Positions 36,480 through 48,124 of a stretch of 64,000 nt of DNA are shown here, piece by piece. Location: contig NC_037257.1 of the NCBI RefSeq assembly GCF_000002425.4, forward strand, positions 7,174,533 through 7,238,532, read 5' to 3'. The notes under the pieces were generated by a model that saw only the letters and a list, made by a program, of their open reading frames with translations, ran no database searches and was not told the DNA's origin. A program made the translations under genes and the position numbers. This DNA comes from Physcomitrium patens (taxonomy: Eukaryota; Streptophyta; Bryopsida; Funariales; Funariaceae). Position 1 is the stretch's first letter; the number at the start of each line of letters is the position of its first letter.

Positions 36480-38886
36480 GAAAGGGAGGAGACAAAAATA
36501 AAATAAAATAACGCCAAACAATCCCAGAGAGGGAGAGAACAAACAGAGAACGCAGGTTCCCCTGCACGTGTGTTCGTTCCCCTGTACCCATCAAGTGCAC
36601 GTCGGGAACAACGTTGCGATATAAACGTCCTTCTTAAATTTGCAAATGGGTTTCCCATCATTACGTGTTGAGTTAGCTCAACCCCCTTTTCGAAGCCACA
36701 CTTCCACAGCCACCCACCATAATATCCTCTCTCCCCCCTCCAATACCCGCCTTGATATTCCTTTATCTACCCGGATACAAATGACAATGGGACCAGGTAT
36801 TGAATCCGTATATGAATAGTGTCAGCGGTATTATAGGGTGGAGTTAAGGAGCGGAAATGGGAGGATGCACCAACCACCGTGCTCGCCCGTGCCGTGTGGC
36901 AGGGCACAAGCTTTCTCCGTAGAAGCTCCGAATTCGTCACCCGGATTAGAAAAATTCAAACACAACCACCCCCGTCAATCGAGCAGATTGTTATTCATCT
37001 GGGTTTCCGCGAGAATTCTTAACAAACGGTCGATCGAAGCGAAGTCAGATCCCGGGGGTTGGATCAGGAGATGAAAAGGAATCGGGATGCTATTTCCAGC
37101 TAGGTTGTCTTCGCAATCTTCGCCGCATCCCTCTGCTCGATCGAGGGTGATCGAGAATTCCAAATCCAGACCACGAACAGTTTCCCGTTGCGTCCCTGTC
37201 GTGTTCGCAAAGTCGTAATGTTCCTGGGTTTGTGGAAGGAGCCCCAGGTGAAATCTCGGGGTGCAAGGACTAAATGAAAAAAAGCCTTTGCCTGTGGTCC
37301 CATTTGTCGTAAATTTGTATGTCCTTTGCCGTGATGGTGGCGTAATTGGTGAAACTTTTGGATGCAGTCCCTCGGATGGTAAATTTTCGCGGCCAGCTGA
37401 CCGTCCGATTCGAACTCTGTTGTGGGCTTTCTCATTGGCTTGGCAGTAAACATTTCGAAACGAATATCAAAGAAGATAAGGAGACAATCTCTTCTTTAAC
37501 GTGTTCACTGTCGTAAGTGGTGGGTGGGAAACGAATGCAGGCGAGCTCAGACGGATGATCGTTGCTGGTTGCAAGTTTTTGAAGAAAGTTTGCAGAGTGG
37601 GGTCTGTGTAGGTTTGTGTGAGGTTGTGTAGATTTGTGCAGGTTTAGGAGTTGGAGTAAGGCAGGGTTGTGAAAAGATGACAGTTCATGTTGGTGTCAGA
37701 TCGGTAACTTTGGAGTGTCAGATAGGTAAATCAAACTCGGACACGGCGGCGCGCTACAGTTACAGCTTTGCTTGTGGGGGGGCTGGGCTTGTAATCGGGG
37801 GACAGGGAGATTGTTTCCCTGCCTCAAGCTGCCTGAATCCTCCTCTTGGATCGCCTCGGTACTGCTTGTGTACGCTCCCCACCCTACCGGGGATCGTGAA
37901 TGTGCTCTTGGATATAGAGGGGTTTTCCTTCGGGCTGCCTGATGGTTCCCACTGGAGATCGATCTTGAGGGCGGTGTAGGTGTTGAGTGTGAGCTCAGCG
38001 GTGCGACACTGCCTTGTCCTACTCACGAGCGCGTCTTAGCTGCACCGTGTATTGCAAAAGGTCTCGGTCTGTATGTTTGTTGTCAACCACGCGGTGTTCA
38101 TTGGAATGTGGGCGTGACTTAGCTACAGACCGCTGTCTGTGACGGTAACCGACTCCTCGTGTTTGTCAGGTGATTTGCCGTCAGCGCCGTGTTGCACATT
38201 CTCGTTTCGATTGTTCTCAACTGAGGCGCTGCTTGGGGTAGAAGCTCTGTCGTTCGATTCACATGAAAGTTTTCTTGTTCAGATTGAGAGTTAGAGCTGT
38301 TTCCAGTGACGTTGAGCCCGGAGATCATAGCTGTGGATGTAGAGGTCCGCGGAACAGGCAGTTTGAGTCTTAGTTCGCCTTTGATTCAACTTTAAAGCTC
38401 CATTCTCACAGCAATCTTGTGTGACACTTATATTTTAAAGGCAAGTATTTGAAAATGTTTTGCTCCTGTAGTTAGACGTATGGTCAGAACAGCAAGCAAT
38501 TTCACGTTTTAGGCCTCGCTGCTCAATCCTGTTTATGGTCTTGCTGTTTTCCCGCCGTTCTTAGAAGCTACGCGATTAAAGGCGTTATTTTAGGATCTAA
38601 TTTAATCGTATACTTGAATTTGCACCGAAGTCCTCCGTTATTATGTGATACCTCCTCGTCAAGTCTACCTTGTTGTCCGTTTGAGAAGATATCTCTATCC
38701 TGACCCAAATTTGAAGCTAGCCAGATCTGGAAAGCATTACCTCAGTAATGTACTTCATGCGTTGAATATGAAGGTCCGTGCTCACCGTTCTTTTTTGTTA
38801 TGTTTTCAGGTTTGTAACATTGCCTCTGTTGTTTCTGGAGTAAAATCCGTGAAACTTTCAACGCATAAACTCGGGAAGCTCGGGGA
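36480..38886 (+). promoter_or_regulatory. GC-balanced promoter and leader region of the coiled-coil gene
   Basis: Base composition changes sharply near 36,480 from AT-rich to balanced with many CpG dinucleotides. A G-box-like core (gcacgtgtg) lies near 36,564. The stretch ends with a good 3' splice site (ttatgttttcag) at 38,810, 76 bp before the start codon, so the leader probably carries at least one intron. I could not fix its donor. Reading frames on both strands here (for example 36,838-37,074 and 37,100-37,453 minus) show no recognisable family and are read as leader or antisense noise. Confidence 0.5.
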
Positions 38887-39939
38887 ATGACAGTAAACAG
38901 AACCATGGACACAGATGATGTTCTTCTGGGTAACGTCTTACTTGAATCTGCATCAAATGTGGACAAGGACGGTGTTATGGATTCACCAGATGGAGAGATC
39001 AAGCGAGTGATATGTCAGAAACAGAGGGAGCCTGAACCTGAGTTTGAGAATCCCAAGTCGAGGCTGAGGATTGTATCTCGTAACTGGGAGAAACCTAAGG
39101 GAGACGTCATTCTGGATCCTGAGTTTCTAAGCGAGGGTGAGAAGCTGGTAGCTGGAGAGGACCTTAAAATGAAGCCTGGTCTTCCCAGTCCGCTACCCCG
39201 AGCAAGAACTTCTTTCGTGGCCCCAATGTCTCCTCGATTTTCACCTGGAGAGCATGCAGATTTGCTCGAGAAGAACTCGTACCTCGAGTCGGCACTGAAG
39301 AAGAGCATGCTTGAAAACGAGGCGTTGAAGCGTGAGTTTGAAGAGGATAAGAACAATTTGCTAGAGAGCCTTGAGCGTCTTGAGCTTGCGAATGAGCAGC
39401 TGCTCGCTGGTGGCGAGAACTCTGGCATGGAGCAGCTTCAGATGGAGCTTACCAGGCTGCAGAAGCATAATACCTTGCTTTCCCAAAGAGAGCGGGAGCT
39501 ACAGTTTCAGCTCAGTACTAAGGATATGCTCCAGAAAGAAGTGCAGCATCTGCAAGAGTTGAACGAGCAATTACTAGAAACTAGGGCCGGAGATGGAGAC
39601 TCTGAATCCGGCAACAAGATGCTGGAGAGGATCATGACTCTGGAAACCGAGCTTGCAGAGGCAATGGAGGTGAACAACTTGTACAAATCACAGCTCCACA
39701 CTGCCTTCGCTGAGTCTAAAGATGCTGCAGGTGCACCTGCTGCCAGTGGAGACGAGGAGCTCACCAAACTACGTGCTCAAGTGAAGTCACTTGAGGGAGA
39801 GTTGCAGGATCTTCGCGATCGGTATTTTGTCATGAGCATTCGTCTTGCGGAGAGAGAAGCTCAGCATGAAGAAGCGATGATGAAAGTTCGAAGACTTCAG
39901 AGTCCAATCAAGCATTTCACTGGCTCATTTAAATGGTAA
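38887..39939 (+). CDS. Coiled-coil protein, plant-specific, single coding exon
   Basis: A 350-residue protein with an uninterrupted frame. Residues 1-97 are acidic and probably disordered. Residues 98-122 form a Pro/Ser/Arg-rich linker (SPLPRARTSFVAPMSPRFSP). Residues 123-235 are a strong coiled coil rich in Leu, Glu, Lys and Gln. A Gly/Ala/Ser-rich gap lies around 275-290, and a second coiled coil runs 290-336. The carboxy end has LRDRYFVMSIRLAEREAQ, then a short basic tail ending SFKW. That carboxy motif recalls the ends of long plant coiled-coil proteins such as the myosin-heavy-chain-like group with an amino-terminal C2 domain. This is recalled likeness, not a search result, and no motor or C2 domain is present. 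A second Met at residue 7 could be the start. It is probably cytoskeletal or scaffolding. Confidence 0.8.
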   Translation: MTVNRTMDTDDVLLGNVLLESASNVDKDGVMDSPDGEIKRVICQKQREPEPEFENPKSRLRIVSRNWEKPKGDVILDPEFLSEGEKLVAGEDLKMKPGLPSPLPRARTSFVAPMSPRFSPGEHADLLEKNSYLESALKKSMLENEALKREFEEDKNNLLESLERLELANEQLLAGGENSGMEQLQMELTRLQKHNTLLSQRERELQFQLSTKDMLQKEVQHLQELNEQLLETRAGDGDSESGNKMLERIMTLETELAEAMEVNNLYKSQLHTAFAESKDAAGAPAASGDEELTKLRAQVKSLEGELQDLRDRYFVMSIRLAEREAQHEEAMMKVRRLQSPIKHFTGSFKW

Positions 39940-42157
39940 TCATTCCTTGCTGCACATATTCAAGAAATGTGAATTGTAAGAGAATTTAGAACAGGGCCTA
40001 TAATGTACTTTGACCACGTCGATACAGATTGATCGCTAGTCGTGTAATTTGAACATAGGTCGAGTTTCATTTTGCTTTTTTGATAATGTGGCTTTTCCTT
40101 TAATCCCAATTTGACTACCTTTAATGTGCTTCTTTCGATGAAGCCTGTTGGTAAGTCTTTCTTGATATCGCAGGGAAGCATAGATAGGGGCCACTACTTA
40201 GACAAACATTCCTCAGAAGAGGATTCTTAGATCGTACATCTGTGACTGACGATATTCAATCGAAGAATATGGTATGTTCATTTAGCATTTACGAGTTCGT
40301 CAGCGTTATCAGATCTGTTTGGCTCCTCTTGTCATTGGTATGTCCATCCTCTCGCCGCATTGGCTAATTGTACTTGATGTCCAAATAGAAATGCGTTTAA
40401 GGCTTGTGTAGACCACTTTATTCGTACAGTTAAATCTGTCTTAAATCATTGCACGATCAATTGACAGTTTTGAAATGAACATCCGGATTGCCATGTTGAT
40501 TGAAGAGAAGGTTTACCGTCGCCATCTACGACCTTTTCACTTCTAAGTCTTCGTTTTTTGTCGTGCAAATTTCCGAACCCTCAACCACTACACTATCAAT
40601 GTTTAAATTCGTTGACACGGAGAGCTTCAAAATCTGATTTTTCTTTACTACTGCTTCCGATTAGTGCCAACGCTTTCTTTATTTGAGATTCTTCTCAGTG
40701 TACACACTATTACATTTCCGCTTACCCGTGTTTGCACTTAATTTTATGCAATTTGTAGTGCATACAAACTCCTCTGCAGACTTTATGAATATTGTAACAA
40801 TGCTCCCGATTTTTCGCTGTTCATGTATCACTGCTCTATGCACGATTTTAAAAGGAGAATGTGTAATTGTGGCAGATCACGTCCGAATATCTAGTTCTAC
40901 AGCAAGCGCCAATCAGAACATGTAACAGATCTAACAGTAATAAGTGGTTGACAAATGAAAAATAATGGCAGAATTCCTTCAAATAGACTCGTGAGTGGCT
41001 GTCATTCCACGTTCACCTTGACTATAATACCTTCCTTTTCACCGACTGTTGTCGGGCTGGAATAATTGTGCACATTTTAGGGGAACAGCGGCGAGCGTCG
41101 GCCAATCCACTCAGCCTATGATTTGTACATACTTTTCAATGTGGAGAGAAGTATGATAATCTTCTTCTGTAAGTACCTGCATAGCTTTGACTGCAAGGTT
41201 GCGTAATATTTTAGTAATGTCCGAGTCGATGGCCAAATATCCAGTGACGATGATAGGATATGGTTAAATTTATTGGCTGTTGAGACATGGCAACAAGTTT
41301 GATAATACTGAGGATCTAGGCTGATACTCAGTCCTCTAATGAGATATGTCGGATTACCGAACATATTGAATGTCGATCTGTTTCGACCAAATATGAGTGG
41401 CAATGATACCTTTCCGTGCCGTCGTCAATTCCAGTGCTAGAGTTTAAGAGTTTCGACCCTACAACTGTCAATTCAATTTACAATGTATGTAAAACATTCA
41501 TTGGCATCTGAGCCTTGGCAAAAGAAAGTCAAGCACGCCCTAACATAAAACACCAAGTATTGATCAGAAATCTACACCGCATCCACGTTGCGAAATGATT
41601 TACGAGGTATTTCTCGCCTAGGTCTTGAATATCTTAAAAAATCTGTACATCTGAGAAGTTAAGCCCCAACTAAAGCAGCCAAGTTCAACCCCAACCTTCC
41701 TGCATTTACATGTTACACTCAGGATACTGATGCTGTCATTTTTGAGTCACTTCTCGCTCTGCTACAAGGAGAGCATTCGATTGCCGACGATTTTTAAGTC
41801 GACTGTTAATTGGTCAGCTTTGTTCAAAACCTCCTCGGACGACCCATGGTGAAGGCAAACCTCCGCCTTGAGGTGTGTGCTTGGATCCCATTTCGATTCT
41901 CGCCTCTCTATAGAGCATATGATCATCTAGGCATCCTTGGGAGCTAACCAAGCCAGAAGGAATCTATACGGTTATTTTAAGTTAGTGGGGTGGATCACGA
42001 AATTCTCTGGGCTAAGAGTCAGTCCAGTTACTAAGGAACTCTGGTTGAAAGACATAATAAACAGAATAAAATGCGACCTAAACCCTACTTTGACACATTC
42101 CTTTACGTCCCCATCCCGCAATCGAGATCCATGATTGAAAACCTGGATGAAAGCAAC
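39940..42157. other. Intergenic: 3' UTR of coiled-coil gene and spacer
   Basis: Balanced-composition DNA with no supported coding exon. The first several hundred bases are likely the 3' UTR of the coiled-coil gene. Short frames (40,683-40,925 plus, 41,116-41,403 minus, 41,937-42,134 plus) show no family resemblance. If the TPR gene is spliced beyond 42,160, its last exon or exons would lie here on the minus strand. Confidence 0.6.
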
Positions 42158-42850
42158 TCACTCATCACACTGCCATAGAAAGAGCGCATGGCTAGCCTGA
42201 ATGTCAGCATCATGTGGCGCTAACTCTAGGGCTTTGTTGAAAAGCTCCTCCGCTGCATCCACCTCTCCCAGTGCCTTCCATGTGAACATTGCCAATTCCG
42301 ACACAATTCGAGCGTTACTGGGATCGTTTTCAAGCGCGGCCTCAAAAGCCATCTTCGCTGCTGTATTATCCGCGTGCGCAGAGATCTCCATAGGGCAAGA
42401 TCCTGTATATCTCAATTGAAACTCAGACAGCACGTTGGTGTACAGGGGGCGGCTGCCTCTGCTGCTGCACTCCACGAGGTTACCGTCCACGGATTCAGCC
42501 AAGAAAGAGCGAGGACAGGGTTCTGCATGCTGGTCGATCGTAGCAGGACGCATCTCAATTACGGGGCTTTTCTCCACTTCAATGCGACGCTCCAAAATCT
42601 CCACGCTTTGTCGAGTTGGAAGAGGGCGGATCGCTACGGCAGCTTGACAAAGAGCTGGCAGATCGACTGATTGTAGGAATCCAGCGGCATTCTTGGACTT
42701 GGAGAATGATGGCTCTTGGTCTTTGAATAGCGAGTGTTTACGCTTCGAAAACTGTGAAGTAGATTCAATTCCACACCACACTCTACAAGCTGCACCAGTG
42801 GAGCAGGCAAGACGACCAAGACTTGAAACGGTTCTCAACATTACTGCCAT
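42158..42850 (-). CDS. TPR-like superfamily protein, probably organelle-targeted
   Basis: Read from the ATG at 42,850 this gives 230 residues. The first 25 residues (MAVMLRTVSSLGRLACSTGA and on) contain Arg, Ser, Ala and no acids, as in mitochondrial or plastid presequences. Residues 167-230 form about one and a half tetratricopeptide repeats: AFEAALENDPSNARIVSELA, then AEELFNKALELAPHDADIQA, ending ASHALFLWQCDE. This spacing and the FLW ending resemble plant TPR proteins of unknown function. An upstream in-frame Met (42,919) would add 23 residues and hide the targeting-like start, so I prefer the internal one. The last codons read GATGAGTGA, which contains gtgagt, a perfect splice donor. The frame may therefore continue into an exon further left rather than stop here. 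Confidence 0.65.
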   Translation of the reverse strand: MAVMLRTVSSLGRLACSTGAACRVWCGIESTSQFSKRKHSLFKDQEPSFSKSKNAAGFLQSVDLPALCQAAVAIRPLPTRQSVEILERRIEVEKSPVIEMRPATIDQHAEPCPRSFLAESVDGNLVECSSRGSRPLYTNVLSEFQLRYTGSCPMEISAHADNTAAKMAFEAALENDPSNARIVSELAMFTWKALGEVDAAEELFNKALELAPHDADIQASHALFLWQCDE

Positions 42851-43800
42851 TATCTGATAATATAGATCGAGACTGTCCCGAATTTGATTAAAAAACAAAA
42901 CAATAAGCAGTTCTTCCACTTGTCCAAGTGTATAGCTGCTTCCAAACTTGGTATACAGTGAAACCTCGCTCAGCTAGTTTCAAACAATATCGACTTAGAA
43001 CAGAAATCGTTCTTTCCCACCTCCTCGTAAAACAGAAATCGGAACCAATACAATGCGAGAATACTGACAAGGTTGAAGTAGACTCTAAAGAAGACGCAAA
43101 AGCAGATCGACCTGTGGATATGCTCCTGGAGCTCGAAGTAGGGATGTGTGGAAACACACAAAAGCACGACAAAAACCCGCAAGCAAAGCTTTCGAGACTA
43201 AACCTCGCCGATGTAATCGAGAATATGCAGAAATACAGCGCACCTAATTGAGCTACATGCCACCTAGATGGTCAATACTACCATATCAATGTGTCGCAAG
43301 ACAATATTCACATCGTGCTTCACAAGAAGCTAACACATCGGAGGCGTAAGCTCAAACGGAACAACCCTCAAATGGAACCTCTTACTAACCGATTACAAAA
43401 CCATACACACACCTCAACCACACCACCGTTGCCCTTCACAGACGGGAGACTCACATGAACGCACAGGGTGGTAAAGCTAAAACCCGCAAGCTTGCGCAAG
43501 AGGCAATCTGTAGCACGATGACAGAGCATGATGCGAGAGACGAACTATATTTGTGCGACCCAGAGGGCTTAAATTGCAACTTGACTTGGCTCCTTGCACA
43601 GTCACAGGGCGGAACCAACACACGTCGTGGGCCAAAGCGGCGACAGAAGCCAAACTTGTCCTGATTTCACCGGCGCGTCTCGTCTGCGAGGGTTTCCCTT
43701 ATTACAGTCGCGTGGCAACATTTGCCGCAATCGGGGCCCTAATATTGTGAATGCTGCCTGCAGCTTTTTGCTGATCACCGCGGGAGGACCCACATGAGCT
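42851..43800 (-). promoter_or_regulatory. Probable promoter and leader of the TPR gene
   Basis: Balanced, CpG-containing DNA upstream of the minus-strand TPR gene, falling to AT-rich sequence beyond about 43,850. The plus-strand frame 42,928-43,251 (107 residues) is antisense to the presumed leader and shows no domain. Confidence 0.45.
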
Positions 43801-44314
43801 CTCCCTAATTAGAACAAACTATGAATAGATGAATGTATGTAATGAGTGGAGGATGGATGAAAATTTGGCTTGGCTAGAATTCTCCTGCTTTGAGCAACAC
43901 ACTGGGTGGAATGAGAGTTGGCAAGTGGGAGTGGTGTAATTGTCATGTGGGTGTTTGCTCACAGGGTCTTATAATGAGTAGGCAAGGAAAATCCAGATAG
44001 TTGCATGGGTTTTGTATGTGGATACCACACACATCCCTCTCTTTCCCTTCAACTTTCCCCTTTTGTTTTTCTTTTTAGTTTTATTTTTTTATTTTTTTTA
44101 TGACTTTACTGCAGCCCATTGCTGACTTGACTGCACTTGTTGCACTCCCATGAGAATGAGTGTGAGTGAAAGGTGAAAGCCATGTGTTCATCTGACTGTG
44201 TGGCTGTCCTCCACTGTGTGCATGTGTGTTTTCATGTGTGGGAATAATGACAGGATGTGTACAACTGTGAGACCAATGCAGAAACCTGGAGTTCTCTTCA
44301 CTCACAATGTATAC

Positions 44315-44346
<32 letters not shown>

Positions 44347-44576
44347 TAAGTAAGTGTGTGTGCTGAATTTATTAATTTATTTCATAAGCTTTAAGTATGA
44401 TATTATGGTTTTAAATTATGAAAAGTAATTAGATACAATGCATAAAAGAGTCTAGCACAAATAAGTAATTAAAGAACAAAAACAAAAACTCATCACAATG
44501 TACAAAAGCAAAACCAAAACATCCCTTTTCTCATTAAATCTGGGACATTTTTTATTTTTAGATAAATTTAAAAACT

Positions 44577-44647
<71 letters not shown>

Positions 44648-47600
44648 CAAATCTACAATTTCATTTCAATTGATTTCATCACAAAACCAAATACACATTA
44701 TATGTTGATGATGATATTTGGCCATGCCAAAATAAGCCAAATAAGATATGAAGCAAGTGAATCATTAAATTGCTCAGTGGTTGGCTGCTGTTGGTAGCTG
44801 CCCATGGAGGCCATATCATGAGTTTCCACAACTTTGTGCCTTGAACTCAGAATTGTTATCGTTTAATGTGATGCCTTGTATGTAACCATTATGTGCTGAT
44901 AGTATAATTTGCACCTAAAAATATTGTAAATTACCAAGTAGTAGTTGGACATATTAGATTCAAATTAGTTAACCTCTAATTATACCTGATAATCAAGATT
45001 GCTACTAAATTATACAATAATTATACTGTATCACAACAAAAACTGAATATCATTGGATCACATATAATACACAAGTTATTTGCTTCCACCCAAAAATTGA
45101 ATGTCAAAATTTTCAAATAACAAGTTGTGTGTCTCCAAGGTTGCCTGTTAGTCAAAGTGGACCTTACAATACTTAATAAAAATAGAACATTGATATTATA
45201 TTATAAATGATGAAAATAATACAACAGCTTATTCTGTAGGTGCAATATACTTTCTATGAGACATTTCTCAATAGTTAACAAACATTACTATTAAGGTTGC
45301 AATTAATGTAAGCATTGAGAAAAACTGAAATTAAAGAAGTTTTCAATTATTTGACAGGATTTTTAATAAAAAAATTAACACATAGTTAGCAGCATCAAAG
45401 GTGAAAAATTAAAATTTCTTTAAAAGTGGATGGAAAATGTCCATTTTAAAAGAAATATTGCCCTTTACATATTTCCCTTTAAATATTGTTATGTTGCCAT
45501 CCTCATCCTCCCACATTAATACACAATGTTATTTACAATAAAGAAATCTTACTCTCTAGCAAATCAGCACAACAAATCATTTGTGGTTTTTAAGACAATG
45601 TTACAATGTTACAACAAATAATAACTAACTACGAGAGATCAATAATACACCTCAATTTTATTTTATCTCATATATTTTAAATATAATCACACACAAGAAA
45701 AATAAAGAATAATCAAATTTATCTACTATTTTAAAAATATTATTAATTAATATTTAATTAAAAAATATTCATCAATTATTTTATGGTTCCAAATATTTTA
45801 TAACTTATTTTTATTAATTAAAATTTAATAAAAAATTATGCTATTTGTTTCTAAATAATATAAATAATATGAATTTAAAGTGAATTTACACATTTTCATT
45901 ATAAAAACTATATTGAAAGTACATGTTAATATATAAAAATAAAAAAATCTTATTAAATGAAAATACTAAGATGAGTATAAGATATAATAGATGACTTTAA
46001 CTATTACCTCATTGCTTTAAGAGATTATCCTATATGCTAATGTCATTTTAAATATAAAAATGACTATGATTAAATGAGATTTTTTTTTCTATACTTTAAA
46101 ATTATATTTCACATGCAAAAACTATAAGTAAGTCAATAACAAGAAGGCACCATATTTACAAGATTTTTCAACAATAGCATGACTAAAAATAAAGCATTTT
46201 AGGTATAAAAAATTCAAAAAAAAAACAAACAAATAAAAATATCCTTTTCAATGCAATTATTTATTCACAATTTAAATGGATTATTTTATGTATTTAATAT
46301 AAAATTGTATTTATTATTTTGAACACACAAGGATTTAATGGTTCTACTAACTTAGAATTTGAAAAAATTTGATTTAAAAAACACATCTATAATATAGACA
46401 TCACAATGTTTGGATATCAAGATTCAAGAAGATGTGTTGCTTTTAAGAAAAAAAAAATTCTTTCTTATAACCAAAAAATATATAGTTCCAATCGCAAAAA
46501 TGATTAGTAGTTATTATAGTTTATTCCAAAGTTTGCACATAAAAGTGTGTAAAATTAAGAAATTGTCTTTTAGATGGTTCTATAGAAATTTTATAGATCA
46601 TTAATGTAAAATATTAATGTTTAATAATCTAAAAAAATATCAATTACTACATATTTCTAAAAATATTTATTGACAATAATCTCACCTTGTTATACAAAAG
46701 AAGATCCATGACAAATCTTCACACATTAGAGACCAAGTTCTTTTTTGTAATATCAATAAAAAAAAATTGTATTAAAACTTAATATATTTGGCTATAGTTT
46801 TATTGTTTTACAAAAATTAATAGCCCAAATTATTTTTTTCAATTCCTAAATTTTATCTTTAATGATCTTTTAATTATTCCAATATATATAAATTATTTTT
46901 ATATTATTTAAGTTTTAATTAATATAATTTTTTATTTAATAATATAAAAAATATCATTTGTTTCTTTTTTATTTTTAATAAAAATCCATTTAAAAATGCA
47001 AGAGCAACATAGAACAATCACACTACATAATAGATAAGTATCATCTTGTTATATTATGTAGCAAAATAGTTTAATACATCTAAATGCTTATTTAAAAAAT
47101 TATTGAAAAATTTTAAAAATATAAATTTAATTGTACCTTATTGTAGATAAAATACACTTTTTTACTTATAGAATAAATAAGTGGTTTGATTTTCTCTCAA
47201 CAAATTATTAATTACATTAGTTAAATTTATAGAATAAAGAAAAATATTAAAAAATGAATGTTCTTTGGCACACATGACATAAGACTCTTATAGTTAATAT
47301 TTAGAAAATTAAGAAATATAAAAAATAATTATAATAATATATTAATTTAAAAATATTAAATATTCAATTTTAAAAGAAGAAAATAATGAATTTCAAATTG
47401 TTATTGAAGGTGTCGTTTTGCCTAAAAAAACAAGGACATGTTGCAATAATGTTTATTTCCAAACCATCATCATCTATAATAAATTGACTACATACAACCT
47501 CCCTGATTTATTTTAAAACATTATATTTGTGGCAATTGCATCTCTAAAATATTCTTTCCATTAATATGTTAAATTATACTAATAATACTCTACAATCACC

Positions 47601-47990
47601 TTAAATTTGTAAAAAGATGAATATATGAATATTATTATTTTTATTTTAAGAATCCTTCTATTAATATCTAATTTATTCTTAAAAATAAAATAACACAAGA
47701 AACTCACTCTTCATGCCTACTTCATCCATAATTGGTAACATTAGATTTTAATGATTCTAATGCAAAGGTTTTGATTAAATAAAAAATATTAGAGAATATG
47801 TGAATGTAAATTTTGCATCTAGAATTTAGGTAGCATTAAAATAAAAATAATGAATGTTGATTCTTTGAAGTAGATGAATTCACTATTGATGTGAAAGAAA
47901 TAGAAGAGTTTAAAGATAATCCTCTAATTACAAGATTAGTGGATGTGACATAGTCTTAAGGTCATGAATTACAAAGAATCATAATTTCGA
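43801..47990. other. AT-rich intergenic block with simple repeats
   Basis: No coding region is supported. There is a Cys/His-poor, TG-rich patch at 44,100-44,300, then (AT)n at about 44,316-44,338, and a compound (CT)n-(AT)n microsatellite at 44,579-44,642. After that comes increasingly AT-rich DNA with short A/T-codon frames only, for example 46,410-46,604. Confidence 0.7.
44579..44642. repeat. Compound (CT)n-(AT)n microsatellite
   Basis: About 16 CT units are followed directly by about 14 AT units. The Leu-Ser-Leu-Ser and Ile-Tyr runs in the overlapping frame (44,498-44,797) come from this repeat, not from a gene. Confidence 0.9.
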
Positions 47991-48124
47991 TAAACTCTTG
48001 CATCACTGAAAAAAGGATAGGTATTAATTCAATGATGGTATAATATTAAGACTAGAATAGCTATTGCCGAATACAAAAAGACTAGAGAATCTTAAAACAA
48101 GACTAAGAACAAAAAAGGTATTAT
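47991..48124 (-). repeat. Gypsy LTR fragment, minus strand, left part
   Basis: This matches the transcribed-end portion of the gypsy LTR family in inverse orientation (attaagactagaatagctatt, agactagagaatcttaaaac). It stops at insertion S2 and resumes at 49,601, so it and 49,601-49,790 are one LTR scrap. Confidence 0.65.

Noticed and set aside
37100-37453. 117-residue minus-strand frame
   Set aside because: It lies antisense to the leader of the coiled-coil gene, has no recognisable domain, and the region's balanced composition alone favours such open frames.
39015-39428. Serine-rich minus-strand frame opposite the coiled-coil gene
   Set aside because: It is a shadow of the Glu/Leu-rich coding strand, whose antisense codons read as Ser and Phe.
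42928-43251. 107-residue plus-strand frame
   Set aside because: It sits over the presumed upstream leader of the minus-strand TPR gene. No domain or splice support is seen, and its length is within chance for this composition.
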